From contig CAYHWW010000187.1 of assembly GCA_964360145.1 (NCBI GenBank), positions 1 to 6,259 of the forward strand: 6,259 nt of DNA. Direction: 5' to 3'. A model generated the notes under the pieces. It made no database searches. It saw only the letters and a program-made list of their open reading frames with translations, and was not told the origin of the DNA. The translations under genes and the position numbers were made by a program. This DNA is from CAYHWW01 sp964360145 (GTDB lineage Bacteria > Bdellovibrionota > UBA1018 > CAYHWW01). The stretch's first letter is position 1; each line of letters begins with the position of its first letter. Positions 5,845 to 6,259 of the stretch are shown in pieces.

Positions 5845-5970
5845 ATGGCATCCCGCACAGGCAAAACTCGCATGGCCCGCAAAGTGCGCAAGGCCCGCAA
5901 AGGCGCGGCTCGTAAAAGAAGGGTGAGAAGCAAAGGCACCACCCCTAAATTTTCCGTTCATAAGGACTAA
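5845..5970 (+). CDS. 41-residue highly basic miniprotein, unknown function
   Basis: The ORF has a good promoter (5770-5798), a good ribosome-binding site (5834-5839) and lies seven bases before metK, so it is very likely translated. It contains 17 Lys/Arg in 41 residues and one acidic residue, the C-terminal Asp. The basic part (residues 4-30) has patterns such as ARKVRKARKGAARKRR, followed by a short tail KGTTPKFSVHKD. There are no cysteines, signal peptide or membrane segment. The composition resembles small ribosomal proteins or histone-like tails, so RNA or DNA binding is the natural guess. I do not recognise it as a known ribosomal protein. The metK ribosome-binding site TAAGG includes this gene's stop codon, so translation of the two is probably coupled. 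The name and function remain open. Confidence 0.75.
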   Translation: MASRTGKTRMARKVRKARKGAARKRRVRSKGTTPKFSVHKD

Positions 5971-5972
5971 GG
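5968..5972 (+). promoter_or_regulatory. Ribosome binding site of metK overlapping the previous stop codon
   Basis: TAAGG, five bases before the metK ATG, shares its TAA with the stop codon of the basic miniprotein. A second candidate, AAGGA at 5962-5966, is eleven bases away and less favourable. Terminating ribosomes on the first gene would sit directly on this site. Confidence 0.55.
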
Positions 5973-5977
5973 CGATC

Positions 5978-6259
5978 ATGACGAAGAACACGAGCGGTTC
6001 CCATCTTTTTACCAGTGAATCCGTGACCGAAGGTCATCCAGATAAGCTCTGTGACAAGGTTTCTGACGCGATCTTAGATGCATATCTGAAGCGCGATCCC
6101 AAGGCCCGCGTGGCGGTGGAGACCCTCAGCGCCACCGGCCTCATCGTGGTTGCTGGCCAAGTGACCGCAAATTGTCCTCCACTGGATATCGGCGAGATCG
6201 CTCGTGCTGAGATCAAAGAAATCGGCTTCGATCACTCGGACAAAGGTTTTGATTACAAG
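5978..6259 (+). CDS. metK: S-adenosylmethionine synthetase, N-terminal part (3' partial)
   Basis: The first 94 codons are present and the gene runs off the right edge; the full family length is about 380-400 residues. The start HLFTSESVTEGHPDK (residues 9-23) is the family signature and includes the active-site His20-Pro-Asp-Lys. It is followed by SDAILDAYLKRDPKARVAVE, TGLIVVAGQVTA and IKEIGFDHSDKGFDY, which align along the first domain of known MetK proteins. The enzyme makes S-adenosylmethionine from methionine and ATP in the cytoplasm, with Mg2+ and K+. It is the second gene of an operon started by the promoter at 5770-5798 and follows the basic miniprotein after seven bases. There is no sign of a SAM riboswitch upstream. 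The ~7-residue extension before HLFTSES is slightly longer than in E. coli and unremarkable. Confidence 0.97.
   Translation, partial: MTKNTSGSHLFTSESVTEGHPDKLCDKVSDAILDAYLKRDPKARVAVETLSATGLIVVAGQVTANCPPLDIGEIARAEIKEIGFDHSDKGFDYK

Noticed and set aside
5493..5942. 149-codon minus-strand open frame spanning the secretin start and the metK promoter region
   Set aside because: It is antisense to the 41-residue gene and out of frame with the secretin, and it crosses the promoter and palindrome. It shows no domain.

Overview
The window is GC-rich, gene-dense Gram-negative DNA. The evidence for an outer membrane is a lipoprotein with a clear lipobox and a secretin-type outer-membrane channel. An FHA domain fused to a CpaF-type ATPase, a Hanks-type kinase fragment and an OmpA-type coiled-coil lipoprotein recall Bdellovibrionota, Myxococcota and other former Deltaproteobacteria. 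This assignment is only an inference; nothing here fixes the phylum.

Layout from left to right. (1) Positions 1-1019, minus strand: a lipoprotein with three ~69-residue helical repeats, running off the left edge just before what is probably an OmpA-like C-terminal domain. (2) Positions 1020-1200: a divergent intergenic region with three small dyads. (3) Positions 1201-2091 and 2061-2369, plus strand: an inner-membrane platform protein of the T2SS-F/TadB/TadC type, overlapped by a small single-pass membrane protein. (4) Positions 2335-5682, minus strand, read right to left: CpaC/RcpA-like secretin, FHA-CpaF ATPase and a short Ser/Thr kinase-like protein. These are packed stop-to-start (TGAcATG, then ATGA) and clearly form one operon. 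Its last gene overlaps the small membrane protein tail to tail. (5) Positions 5683-5844: a divergent promoter region with a near-perfect palindrome and a strong sigma70-like promoter for the plus strand. (6) Positions 5845-6259, plus strand: a 41-residue, very basic miniprotein followed seven bases later by metK (S-adenosylmethionine synthetase), cut by the right edge.

The secretin (outer membrane), ATPase (cytoplasm) and platform protein (inner membrane) together form the core of a Tad/type IVb-pilus-like or type II-like secretion machine, split over two convergent transcription units. The unusual part is the partnering of an FHA (phosphothreonine-reading) ATPase with a translationally coupled kinase-like protein. 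This suggests phosphorylation control of the machine (inference). No pilin, prepilin peptidase or TadZ/CpaE-like gene is visible here. MetK and the basic miniprotein look like an unrelated housekeeping operon. No tRNA, rRNA, CRISPR, insertion sequence or convincing intrinsic terminator was found.
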